From Nepenthes gracilis (Eukaryota; Streptophyta; Magnoliopsida; Caryophyllales; Nepenthaceae): a DNA stretch of 64,000 nucleotides. The position numbers and the translations under genes are program-made. Under the pieces are notes generated by a model that had not been told where the DNA came from, searched no databases, and was given only the letters and a program-made list of their open reading frames with translations. Below, one piece after another: positions 37,500 to 47,664 of this stretch. How positions within the stretch are numbered: the first letter of the stretch is position 1; the number at the start of each line of letters is the position of its first letter. The stretch is taken from the NCBI GenBank assembly GCA_033239525.1, contig BSYO01000004.1:5185701-5249700 (forward strand), in the 5' to 3' direction.

Positions 37500-38905
37500 A
37501 AGATTAATTTGTAATAAAAATCTCACTGGTCAAAAACATAGGCAGCTGCATCTCGAAAGTGGAGCACATGGTACACAGAACAATCCCTCAAGTTGGCTGG
37601 CTAGCTGAATTCCTATAGGACTATCTTATCACAGAATCTCGGTCCATGTACTGACATGTGACATGATTTTGGTGGGTTCCATATGTTTCACTATGTGCAA
37701 TGTACTCTCTTTTTTTCTGCCTATAAAAGACATTGTTATGCATTGCATTACAACGCACATAATGAACTTCAACCCAAGTTACCGGATTTCGCAAACCTCG
37801 TGTTTCACGTACTGCTGCATCATGTACTGAATGTGGTATCCAATGATAATCTTTCAATAAAAATGACACTTGTTTACCAACTGTGCACCAGGCTAAGTGC
37901 ACAGGACAACAAACCATTAACCATGGTTCACAAACTATACTACTATAAGTCGGTCTGTTACTACTCTTCTCTCATAATTTCTTACTCTCCATTCTAGATT
38001 GCTTTCTGTCCATATGAACTCCAATGTAAATTTCAAACATCTTAGTTAGTTCGATTCAAATCTGTTCAAGGAAAATTATTGTTTAATAAGAGATGTTTCA
38101 TCATGCACTAGCAGGGTAGCTGATGTGAGCACACACTACTAAAGAGGAGGTATAAGAAATTGCATGTAGCTAAAGATGCTAATGGCAACATTAAAAAATC
38201 TGCAAATCTAGCAAAACCCAAAGACCAGGAAATTTCAAAAATTCATCATCGGTAAAAATGGGCAAAGAAGGTAATGCCACATCCCAAGGGCAATTGGTCA
38301 GAAGCTGCACTACACAAAAATAAAATAAAACGTTTGAGAAAAATAAAAACCCTCACAAGGAGTTTCAAGGGAATCATGCAATCTGAGAGTGGCACCCAAA
38401 GAATAGGAGAATGTTATTGAGAGAAAGCAAAAGACATCAAGACTGCTATGAAAGCATCATGAAGTACCAAGAGAAAAATGTTACGCAGATGTCATGCAAG
38501 CATTAGCATTACAAATAACAAAGGGTGGCAGAAATTAATTTTGTAATGCAAAGGAAAAAAGTTCTCATTGGTTAAAAACATATGCATCCACATCTTGAAA
38601 TTGGAGCACAAGGTCACCACAATTCCTCAACAAGTTGGCTGGCTAGCTGAAATTCTATTGGACTATTAATCACAAGCTCATGGACAGAGATAAGTAACTT
38701 GGTGGCTGTAATGGCTTTGGTGGGCTGCCAGCATTAATTTTGCTAAACGCAATGCATTATTCTCTTTGTTTATGCTGTAAAAGGCATTGAGATGTACTGC
38801 AGTGGTGGAGATAAAATGAACTTCATAGTCTATTCTGTAAGATCTTCTTTCACTCCTCTCATAACTTCTTACAATCCATCCTAGTTTGCTTTCTGCGAAT
38901 TAGAT
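37500..38905. repeat. Local direct duplication (37500-37995 and 38530-38905)
   Basis: Shared landmarks in order: CTCACTGGTC/CTCATTGGTT near AAAAACATA, TTGGCTGGCTAGCTGAA (37595; 38635), ATTGGACTAT-like, ATGAACTTCA (37760; 38816), and CTCTCATAA-TTCTTAC (37970; 38860). Copies are about 1.0 kb apart and diverged. No coding content. Confidence 0.75.
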
Positions 38906-40960
38906 CTCTTTGGGTTCCAGCAGCTTCAACAGCTGTGTTCCATTTCCTCTTTCCTTTAAATCACCCTCTGCTATTGGTAAGGGGAAAGGGCAAATATTGT
39001 CACCTATCATTAGGAAACCCACCTTCTCAATAAACTTTTTTTTTTGAAAGAATCATTCCAACATCAATAGTTCTGATTTAATTGAGCCAGCTTGTACCCA
39101 CCGCCTAAAGGAATATGTTCTACAAGAGCAAATCTGAGAAAATACCATACCTATTCTACCATAATAGAAATTAAAAATCAGTACATGATATTTTAATTAA
39201 TTTGAAAGAAATTTTATTGAGAAGTAATCAATATGGAAGCTGCACAACAAGCTAAGTCTCACAGTGCACAAAAAAAATTGATTCACTTATTCCACCCTCC
39301 TCTTGAAGAGAGCAAATCAATAAGCACACTAATGGTGGTTCTCAAATTAGTTGACCACAGTCGAAGGAAAGTCGCACCTAAAGAAGATAAAATGTAGGAA
39401 GGACGTTTAAGATAATTTGGAAAACTAATGTATGCCAAGTATATAACAGTGAGAAGAGGTGAATTGGTCATGGAAGATTTTAGAAAACATAGAGCAATGT
39501 GATAAAGAAGGTTATTTATAATGTTTCTATTTACAGAATATGTTGCACAAAACTGAGCAGAATAATAGAAGCCATTCATATAGATAGTCCTACTCAGTGG
39601 GACTTATTACTTTGAAGTTATTGTTGTGCAGTTTAAAGAAAGTGAATAAGTATGTGCTTTTATTCAAGTGTTACCTTCTCTTTGCTTTTGTGTTGAGTCA
39701 CAATGCTGAAAAACTTGTGCCATTAACTCAAGAGTAAAGAACAGTATTAAAGTGGGGTGTTACGTACCATAGAGAAAACTGATTCGCATCGTGCTGACAA
39801 TTTTTGGCCCATCCAGTCAGCAGGAACTCCAAAGACTTCGAGGAAAAGATTTGAAGCCCATTTTCAGATTTGATTACTATATTTCCTTTGTACATGGGGA
39901 AATTAACAAGGCACCTGATTATTTTACTCCTTTAAGTTGTCTCAGGAGGAATGGTGTTATACGGAACAGAGCTAGACATACTCTGGCACCACCATCATAG
40001 GACTAGAAACTGCAGGTGCTTTCTGATTTACAACAGAACAGGAGTCACCATGGCTGGTTTTGGGCCAGGTGTGTTGCCAGCTGTTGAGCTTAGGCATTGG
40101 TCGATGAGGTTGGCTACTAAGGTTGAGACATAAATATTTGGTAAAATTAGCATTGAAATGCTGCTGGGATACAAAATAAAAGGTGTCATTTTGAGGTGAA
40201 TATACCTAATCAAAGAATAAAATAAATAAAACATTAATGGAGGTGCATATTTGGAAATACAGCCCTTATGCTACCAAACCTCATGGAAAGTTGTTGACGG
40301 CACAAAACATGCAGTCAACAAATTTCCCAAGCTATCCCAACTACATTCTTCGACTGATTGACAAAACTCTCCTTACCCGTAGCGTAATATAAAGTCCCAT
40401 TTTCCACTTCTCCCCTGGCTGTCACTTACACAGTATGCCAACAGAAGCTCTTTTCAGATTTATGCAGCAATATCTTTATCGCCCTAGACGCACAGTAAAA
40501 AAGGGGAAACAAATATAAACAAAAACAGTAATCTTGAATGGTTGGTAGTGCACCCACAAGTTGGTAAACAAATCTTACACTGTTACTTCCTTCGCTGTCT
40601 GTCTCCCTCCTCTCCTAAAATATTTTACTGGCTGCCCCTTGAACCCACACACAATCTTTCTAGAGTCTCAACAAATAGTAATAATAATTCTCTTTATCTC
40701 TCTTGCTACCACCTCTGTGAAATTTTCCTTGTTAAGCCCACAGAATTTTCAAGGACTAGTTTTGCTAAACTACTAAGGAGAACAAATACCCATCCAAAAC
40801 CACCTTTCAGTTTTTCAGCAGCGTCCAATTTCCTAAAAACATATATCTGCACAAAATTTTGCCAAACTGAAACAAAAAAACTCCCCAATTCCAACACCCT
40901 CCAAGAGTAATAAGAATTCTCTAAAACCAAATATATAGCCAAGTAGCAATAACCTTTACG

Positions 40961-41236
40961 AGGGTCTCATGAGCACACTCCGAATTCGCTTGAAGACTCT
41001 AAAAACCCTCTTTCACAATCAAAATCATCATCACCATCAATATTGCTACAATACGCATCATCATTTTCAAAGTTCTAGATGCCAGCCATACATGACTGGG
41101 ATAACTATCTTCCACCAACTCCTTGGACAAGAAGAAATAGGTGGTGGTGCCCCATCATTAGCCTCATCAATTACATTAGTATCAACAGTAGGAAACCCAC
41201 ACTGATAACCATTGTAAACCTCCTCAATATGTTCTG
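40961..41236 (-). pseudogene. Exon-like minus-strand segment, unknown gene
   Basis: Minus strand reading begins after a splice-acceptor-like TTTTTATTAG (AG at 41237-41238) with EHIEEVYNGYQCGFPTVDTN, then NVIDEANDGAPPPISS, then in other frames VEDSYPSHVWLASRTL and NDDAYCSNIDGDDDFDCERG. Good coding texture across three frames suggests an exon with frameshifts. I do not recognise the family. The IRE-carrying LTR element sits immediately upstream in the minus direction. Confidence 0.35.
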
Positions 41237-41254
41237 CTAATAAAAATCACAAGT

Positions 41255-41723
41255 TGATGCGTGCACGAGTCGGCAGTGGCACCGGCAATGCAGGAAGGAG
41301 GCTAAAACAGAGGAGGAGATGGAGGGAGGGGAGATCGGCAGAGGAAAAAAACAGAGGAATAGAGGGAAAAGATGAAGACGAGGGAGAAAGTATTGGGAAG
41401 GGAAAACTACAGAGAGAGTCTGAGGGGTAGAGAGAAGAGTTCGAGAGAGAGAGTGTGTGTGTCAGGAAAAAAAAGAATAGGGCTCGGAGTGACAGAGAAA
41501 AAAATCAGAGAGAGATAGAAAAGAGGAGAGGAAGCAGGAAAATCTCATCCATGTCATTTACTGTAGCAACCAAATACATATATAGCAGTGAGCCAACTAA
41601 TTCGGTTCCAAACCAACTAAACAAAGTAACTAACCAAATAACTAATTATAACTAAATAATAAACTAATAGTATAATATATTTAACTAATAATTATAATAT
41701 ATTTAACTAATAAGCCTGTAACA
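41255..41723 (-). repeat. 3' LTR of the kinase-carrying element
   Basis: 469 bp, TG..CA. On the minus strand it starts TGTTACAGGCTTATTAG, has a TATA-like CTATATATG (minus; 41577-41585), then a CT-rich leader (GA-rich in plus view, about 41330-41540), and ends CGTGCACGCATCA. It is preceded on the minus strand by a purine tract. Confidence 0.95.
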
Positions 41724-41732
41724 TTATCCTTC

Positions 41733-42000
41733 CCATCAAGAGAATCTTGTCCTCAAGGTTGTAGGAGGAAAAACTTTGTAGAGTGTTGCAATTGTCTCCC
41801 CATGTAGCTTCAGCGGCCAACTGTAACCCTTTTGGAAGTCGAGAATCAAACTCGTCCCTCAACAGAAGGAAGGAGTCCACTTCTGGCAGCGTAAACCTCT
41901 CACCCGATGCAAAAAACTTGGCCCACAATTTCGTTGAACAAGTGCCCACATGTAGAAAATCAAGTAAAGCCAACTTGGAATCATTAGTTGCAATGTCACC
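41733..42000 (-). pseudogene. Chromovirus pol C-terminal tail (chromodomain remnant)
   Basis: Minus-strand translation contains DEFDSRLPKG, EATWGDN, LQSFSSYNLEDKILLMGR. The A-T-W-x-D and L-Q-x-F-x-x-x-N-L-E-D-K pattern is typical for the chromodomain and C-terminus of plant chromovirus integrases. Only this tail remains of pol. It shows which type of element supplied the LTR frame. Confidence 0.7.
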
Positions 42001-42099
42001 AACATCAAGCTATTTGAGGGACCCCAAATAAAATTTCACAACACCAGTGAACTGAAGTGGACCGGTTTGCTTCCACCTAAAGGTTTGGTCGGTTGGGAA

Positions 42100-43615
42100 T
42101 GTTGCTTCCTTACTCACCATCGTGCCTTGTACTCCGGCGCTCTTCACAACAATATCATAGTTAATTGATGCAAGCTGGGACAAGTTCTTAAAAGAGGAAT
42201 TACTAGAAGAGTATTTCACCCCAAGATCTGGACCGCTGGAATTTGCCAAACTACCGCATTCCTCTCCATCTTCATTCAATGCATTGCTAAGCAACTCACC
42301 GGTACAAGAATCACTGCTGGTTTCACTGATTTCATCAAAATTGCTGCCTCCATGGACACGTTCATCTTCGGGACTTCATATGTGTTGACTCATGCAATAA
42401 CTTATGCCATGTGCACCTTCTGCTGAAGGTATGAACATAGCCTTTTGTCCCGCCAAAGTGTCCCAATTAACATCCTTGAAGAAAATATGTCCCTTTACCT
42501 CTTTGGTCCTAGTTGCTCCTAACCGTTGAGCTGGACTTCCAATGAGCAATCGGTTGATCAAGTCGTATGTGTCGTAGCTCATTTCCTCCTGTATCTTGGG
42601 TCGGTGTAGACCTTGGTTCATGTTATTATTAAAATTGTGCTGCGGAGAGTCTGCATTAAATGGTAGAATGCCTACTAGCAATTCAAAAAGAATCGCACCC
42701 ACAAACCAGCAATCAGCTGTGGTACCACGTCCCATTCCAAGAAGTCTCTCAGAAGCCAAATCATCTGGGATTCTAATGACAGAAGGCTTTTGGAGCAGTT
42801 CTCGCTTTGAAGAATGCCGAGTGGCTGAGTCCGTTGTGCCATCATCCAGAAAAGCATTGCCGCTGGCTGATGGGCCAGACAAGGCATTGGTGCTGATGAT
42901 AAGGCCAACCTTGGAGAGCCCATCAAGGATGATCAACAGGTCATTAGGTTTCACGTCTCTGTGCACCATATTTAGGGAATGCAAATACTCCAATGCAAGC
43001 ACAACTTCTGATACATATACCCGAGCCATATCTTCAGCTAAGCAGCTCAATTTTCTCAGCAGGGAGTAAAGATCTCCTCTATTGAAATTCTTCATGGCTA
43101 AGTAAAGGTTTTCTTTGCATGCCAATGAATAGAAAAATCTAACCACAAAGGGATTGCAAGTTGTTTGTAAGATATGTCGCTCAGCCAAGATTCTTTCAAC
43201 TGCATTCTTATAAATCATATCAGCCTTCTTCAAAACCTTTATAGCAAATAAGTTACCATTTGCTCGTATTTTAGCAAAAAAACTGTGGCCATACGCCCCT
43301 CTGTTGGTTGGGTTGATGATTTCATAATCTTCTATTGACGTTCCGTCTTTGGTACATGGATTGATTGGGCTCACTCGTAAGTTACGAACATGATCATTCT
43401 CCACCGACTTGTCTTCATCAGCCAGATGTTCTGACTCCACTGATTTATCTTCTATTTGTACGCAAAGATGTACATACCTTTTCTGTAAGGACTCCTCTAT
43501 GAGTCTTCCAAATGTCTCAACGACATTTGGCACAATCATATGCTCCAACGCACAATACCCATGATTGTTTACACCGGCAACTGAGCGGGCAATATAGACC
43601 AGTTTTTTTATTCAA
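42100..43615 (-). pseudogene. IRE-like: Captured IRE-family AGC kinase segment, intronless
   Basis: A 390-residue frame (43548-42376) plus in-frame extension past a TGA (42373 region) to about 42100. In order: an IRE-type region before the kinase (KKLVYIARSVAG, VETFGRLIEE..LQKRYVHLC), kinase start SIEDYEIINPTNRGAYGHSFFAK (Gly loop weakened), FAIKVLKKADM with the ATP-site Lys, HILQTTCNPFVVRFFYS, HRDVKPNDLLI, then a deletion that removes the DFG segment (LDGLSKVGLI joined directly), SERLLGMG in place of APE, NWDTLAGQKA, and the family C-terminus SFKNLSQLASINYD. IRE/IREH kinases regulate root-hair and polar growth and their genes have many introns; none is present here, so the source was mRNA. 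Loss of DFG makes kinase activity very unlikely. Confidence 0.88.
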
Positions 43616-43638
43616 CTAGCATCCACCTTTTGTTCCAC

Positions 43639-44685
43639 TCATTTTGCCATACTGAAGGCGTCCTGTATCGTCACAGGCTTCCGCATGAGGAGCACACGGC
43701 TCGAAGGTCCTGTCATGGAGTGTACCGGCTGCTTGGACAACGGTTGACTGTGAAAATTGGGGCATCCAGTACCAACCGTGCTGTCGTTGGAAAGCTGAAC
43801 GGAAGTGCCGATGTTGAAGACGGGTGATACAAGTGGTAGTAAGGGCAAGGTTTGAGCAAGTTGGGAGAACATATCAGAGATTGAAGTCGTGAACGGTGAT
43901 ATAGGTGGATGGTCCGAGAGAGTTGTGGACGACACTGTTTGTCGTTCAATTAGGGTTGGTGAGCGTCGGCTTAGAGGAGAGGGGTATTTAGGCAAAGCTG
44001 AGTTGGCGTTAGTGGTTGACCGGGTAAGTGGTTCTTCTCCAAATTTCTCCATTCTGGTGGCTCCAGGTAACGACACAGGCGTCAATAATAAGGATTCATG
44101 ACAAGTCGCCGTTTCACCATGTAAAGTTGGAGGAAAAATGAAAGAAGAAGGAGATCTCAGTGGTACCTCCAAGGTGTGTATTGGGTGTTTGGACAACGGC
44201 AGACGGTAGAGGTGCGAGCATTCAGCATCAACGGTTCTGTCAATTGAAAAAGGAACGGAAGTAATGACTTGAGTTGCTTGTGGTTGTATGGATGCAGCGA
44301 AGAAAGGAATTTCAGGTTGAGGAAGGTGAAGAGGAAGAGCAATTGTGGCGCCTGGTGGTGATGGTAGCTTGCTGGGTGAGGCTTGGGTTGGGATTTGCGG
44401 TTGTGGTTGTGAAAGCAGTGGTGGAGGGTGAACAGTCACAGATGGAGAAGCCGCTAATGGTGAAGGAGTCGGCAGCCATGAAATAGTTTGTATGCTTTGT
44501 TTTCGTTCGATCCGATTGAGCGATTGAAGGATTTCATCAAGAGAGTTATGGATTTGTGCTTTGGTGGAAGCTTGGGCAACAATGGCGGCTGAGTGTTGTT
44601 GGACGGTCACCTGTATCTCCTTCAACTCCATCGACAGCGTTGCGATGGAAGTATCGAGTGCTTGTGCTTCAGTTGCAAGCGCCAT
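43639..44685 (-). CDS. Gag-like ORF of the kinase-carrying element
   Basis: Minus-strand ORF of about 348 residues from ATG at 44685 (an ATG nine codons earlier, at 44712, would start almost in the LTR). The N-terminus is an amphipathic coiled segment (LDTSIATLSMELKEIQVTV, then QIHNSLDEILQSLNRIERKQ) like the N-terminal gag of Ty3 chromoviruses. The rest is Pro/Ser/Thr-rich and low complexity with an internal repeat (PLSKHPIHT and PLSKQPVHS, about 466 bp apart in DNA). No zinc knuckle seen. Stop TGA at the end, then the kinase segment follows within about 30 bp. Whether the protein is made is unknown. Confidence 0.6.
   Translation of the reverse strand: MALATEAQALDTSIATLSMELKEIQVTVQQHSAAIVAQASTKAQIHNSLDEILQSLNRIERKQSIQTISWLPTPSPLAASPSVTVHPPPLLSQPQPQIPTQASPSKLPSPPGATIALPLHLPQPEIPFFAASIQPQATQVITSVPFSIDRTVDAECSHLYRLPLSKHPIHTLEVPLRSPSSFIFPPTLHGETATCHESLLLTPVSLPGATRMEKFGEEPLTRSTTNANSALPKYPSPLSRRSPTLIERQTVSSTTLSDHPPISPFTTSISDMFSQLAQTLPLLPLVSPVFNIGTSVQLSNDSTVGTGCPNFHSQPLSKQPVHSMTGPSSRVLLMRKPVTIQDAFSMAK
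43700..44260 (-). repeat. Internal direct repeat in the gag-like ORF
   Basis: About 90 bp around 43715-43805 and 44175-44265 are related (TTGGACAACGG, then CATTCAGCATCAACGGT versus CATCCAGTACCAACCGT, then TGTC..TTG and GGAACGG/GAACGG). The repeat encodes the paired PLSK-x-P motifs. Confidence 0.65.
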
Positions 44686-44715
44686 TTTCTCTGCCGGTCT
44701 CAATGAAAGCACCTA

Positions 44716-45184
44716 TGATGCGTGCACGAGTCGGCAGTGGCACCGGCAACGCAAGAAGGAGGCTAAAACAGAGGAGGAGATGGAGGGAGGGGAGATCAGC
44801 AGAGCAAAAAAACAGAGGAATAGAGGGAAAAGATGAAGACGAGGGAGAAAGTATTGGGAAGGGAAAACTGCAGAGAGAGTCTGAGGGGCAGAGAGAAGAG
44901 TTCGAGAGAGAGAGTGTGTGTGTCAGGAAAAAAAAGAATAGGGCTCAGAGTGACAGAGAAGAAAATCAAAGAGAGATGGCAGAGAGGAGAGGAAGCAGGA
45001 AAATCTCATCCATGTCATTTACTGTAGCAACCAAATACATATATAACAGTGAGCCAACTAATTCGGTTCCAAACTAACTAAACAAAGTGACTAACCAAAT
45101 AACTAATTATAACTAAATAATAGACTAATAGTATAATAGATTTAACTAATAACTATAATATATTTGACTAATAAGCCTGTTACA
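44716..45184 (-). repeat. 5' LTR of the kinase-carrying element
   Basis: 469 bp, same ends as the other LTR. On the minus strand it is followed by TAGGTGCTTTCATTGAGA, the place where a primer-binding site is expected, then the start of the gag-like ORF about 30 bp on. It is not the usual tRNA-Met site, and I cannot name the tRNA. Confidence 0.95.
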
Positions 45185-45351
45185 CAAGTGGAGATCGAGA
45201 GTAAGCATGCTCAAAAATAAAGTCAACAGCTTGGCCCATACAAAGACATGAGTCTTCCTAAGATCACGAGTTTGCATAGTTGTATTCCGCAAAAAACAGC
45301 TGGACGGCCCAACATAATAACCCGGTTCACAAAACTCGACTTACCACTCAG

Positions 45352-45467
45352 GCACCCACTCAAACATGTGGTCATAGCTCTTCTCATCAACCTCCAATGA
45401 ACCATCTGGAAGCCATTGAGAATCAATCATTGCCTCTTCCATGGAAGAGTGATCTGGATGCCATGGT
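45352..45467 (-). pseudogene. Exon-like minus-strand segment with canonical donor, unknown gene
   Basis: Minus strand reads MEEAMIDSQWLPDGSLEVDE then KSYDHMFEWVPEW up to a perfect donor (CCTGAGTG followed by GTAAGT, 45345-45351). Upstream in a second frame is SQILGVDTSGSCMADHGIQ, suggesting a frameshift. Coding texture is strong but I do not recognise the family. It is 160 bp from the end of the LTR element and may belong with the segment at 40961-41236. Confidence 0.35.
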
Positions 45468-46435
45468 CAGCCATGCAGCTTCCACTAGTATCAACCCCCA
45501 ATATTTGGCTGACCACGAGAACTGTTGAGGAACCCCAAAAAACTATGATCAAATCCTCAATACATATTCGATAGCATCTTAATCCTAGAATCCAAAAACA
45601 AGCTTAAACCCTAGACTACTCATACTGAGGGTGTGGTTGTAGGGTGTTTTGACCACTTAGCCATCAGATCCATCAAGAACGAATAATGAACACTTCATTT
45701 AGGACACATGAAGACCGCTTTCAGATAACTTACCTTTAGTAATTACTCCCAATCCTCAATTTAAGCTTGATCCTACCGAGCACAATGATTTATTGATCTT
45801 ACTACAGATATCTTCCAAAACATCATGTAGCCATCTCATAGCTTCAAAACCCCATAGCGGTCAGTCATGCCTCCTTCCCCTTTCTTAAAAGCACCACCAA
45901 ACCTACAAGTGAAAATGCAAAACTTGCCTTCAATCTTGATAGTATTTCCAATTTAAATTAACCATGTTTAAACCTTATAGAATAAGCTTTATAGCAAAGG
46001 AAAGGGGGAGAGGGATTTCATGCTCAAGATCAACCATACATTGTTTTGAGCAGTCAAATTCTAACCAACTAAAGAAAAGTTACATTTTGATGCTAGTAGT
46101 AACATTTCCGTTACATTCAGATGCTTTCATACAAGTCACACACCAAGACATGCACCTAGGTTTGATTAAGATAGCTGTGCAAAATCATATTATACTGAAC
46201 TGTGAAAAGTCATCAAAGTTTAGCACTCTACAAACTGAAATCATAACTCAAAAACAAAATATTATGATACTCCCATTCCTCCATTTCCACCACACCAGCC
46301 AAGCATGTTATTACTACTATGTGATTAAAAAAAAAAAACCCAGAAAAATAGTCTCCCCTTGTTAATGATTATCAGCGCTTCAATTTATGTAGGTAGAATA
46401 TTAGAACTAAGATAGATCCTCAACTAAGACTTACC

Positions 46436-46482
46436 TTGAGGCGGCATTGCAGCCTCAAAGCAGCTACCAATTTGAAGACATC
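46436..46482 (-). other. Possible short internal exon, minus strand
   Basis: A 47-bp segment bounded on the minus strand by GATTTGCTTTACAG and GTAAGTC. One frame reads VFKLVAALRLQCRLK, another CLQIGSCFEAAMPPQ. Both splice sites are good matches to consensus. No family recognised, so this could equally be chance. Confidence 0.3.
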
Positions 46483-47189
46483 TGTAAAGCAAATCAAGAA
46501 AAGAAACATCTAACAAATTAGATCCCACACAAGCCAATTCTTGCAGACAAATCTGATAAGCACCAAAGATTTCTAAAGAAATTTGTTTTTCCAAATAAGC
46601 ACATATATATAATATATACTTAAAAATACACACATGCACGCATGTGCGTGCACACACACACATGTTTGTCACTTTTCATATTATGAGACATTAACAACCA
46701 TTCAGAAAAAAAATCAACTCTCTATTGTTTCTTATTATTTTGTCTTTACACTACAAATGGGTAACATATAATGAATGATGCATAATCATAGTGGAGTTTT
46801 ACAAAAGACTGTTATCATTACGACTTGAGATTTCATTGGAATTGGCAAAATTGCCCATCACATGCTTAGAACAGGTCTTGTAATATTGACCTATACAAAA
46901 TCTAGACCATAACATAAAAATCAATCGGTAATGTTAAGATTTTGAAAACAAATTGCAAAAAATAATTAAAAACAGAAATTTGGGATTTGCGGAAAGAAAC
47001 AAGGCCACTTCTATAATCAAATAAATATAGATGAAAATTCTAATAGAATTCAGAATTTGGTGTGGCAAGTGTTAATGTGATCAATTACAGGTGTATGGCA
47101 GTTGTGTAAGGCAAATAATATATAATACAAATATATGTGGATTTATGCATATAAAACCCTGATTTTAAACATTCTCACTGAAAGCCAGA

Positions 47190-47664
47190 ACAGAAGCACT
47201 TACACTTCCGCAAAAATTCAAAGAAAATGCTTGAAAGGATCCCTCTCCCAGTGGACAACTGAAGATTCTGAAATTGTTTTTGCCATCTGTTTATCATCAC
47301 TACTGGCAATTCTCTTACAATTAGTTTGTCATCTTCAAAGGGAAATCTGAAAACCAGAATTTGCTGCATTTTTAAATTAGTTTGGCCTTCAGCTAAAGAA
47401 ATGACAGTCATGTCATGCAATCTAGAAAAGGGCAAAGGAGTCTTTCCCTTGTGAAAAACTCAAATTAGGGTTAATCATATTACAGAAACCATGGCACAAC
47501 CTTGAATAGCCACACGTATGAATCTCACTATAAAAATGACACATTCTAGGATTATGTAAACCATCATTCTGAACTGCATTTATGATATTCCTCAAGTCAA
47601 CACTCCCATTTCTAGTATTCTGCTTTACTGCATCAGAATATAATTCATAGATAAACTTGAGCAT
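47190..47664 (-). other. Two further exon-like minus-strand segments
   Basis: At about 47192-47340 the minus strand is open (EDDKLIVRELPVVMINRWQK) and ends at GCGGAAGT|GTAAGTGC, a strong donor. At about 47500-47664 it is open with SDAVKQNTRNGSVDLRNIIN after an acceptor-like TCTGATGCAG. They may be exons of the same unidentified minus-strand gene; no frame-consistent model could be assembled. Confidence 0.25.

Larger units (their letters stand above)
36661..41249. other. Intergenic DNA with a local duplication
   Basis: No intact gene seen. Two related blocks of about 400-500 bp lie at 37500-37995 and 38530-38905. A minus-strand exon-like segment at 40961-41236 is listed separately. Short open frames near 39791-40133 have no recognisable family. 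Confidence 0.5.
41255..45184 (-). mobile_element. LTR retrotransposon carrying a captured IRE-family kinase cDNA
   Basis: Bounded by the five-base target duplication CAAGT (41250-41254 and 45185-45189). LTRs of exactly 469 bp lie at 41255-41723 and 44716-45184 and differ at about 20 positions by eye, with no length change. Both run TG..CA. Internal parts read on the minus strand: a gag-like ORF (about 44685 down to 43639), a segment of an AGC protein kinase of the plant IRE family (about 43615 down to 42100) without introns, and a tail with the chromovirus chromodomain-type end EATWGDN..LQSF and NLEDKILLMGR (about 41850-41733). Purine-rich GGGAAGGATAA precedes the 3' LTR at its expected place. 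Reverse transcriptase, RNase H and integrase are absent, so mobilisation needed a helper element. Confidence 0.93.

Noticed and set aside
39791..40000. Open frame resembling the end of a retroelement RNase H
   Set aside because: Only a vague resemblance around FDYYISFVHGEINKAPDY; no flanking pol motifs.
42596..43069. Plus-strand open frame of 157 codons
   Set aside because: Antisense shadow of the captured kinase.
44556..45077. Plus-strand open frame of 173 codons in the LTR
   Set aside because: It spans the purine-rich leader of the LTR; biased composition gives a chance open frame of Arg/Glu/Lys.
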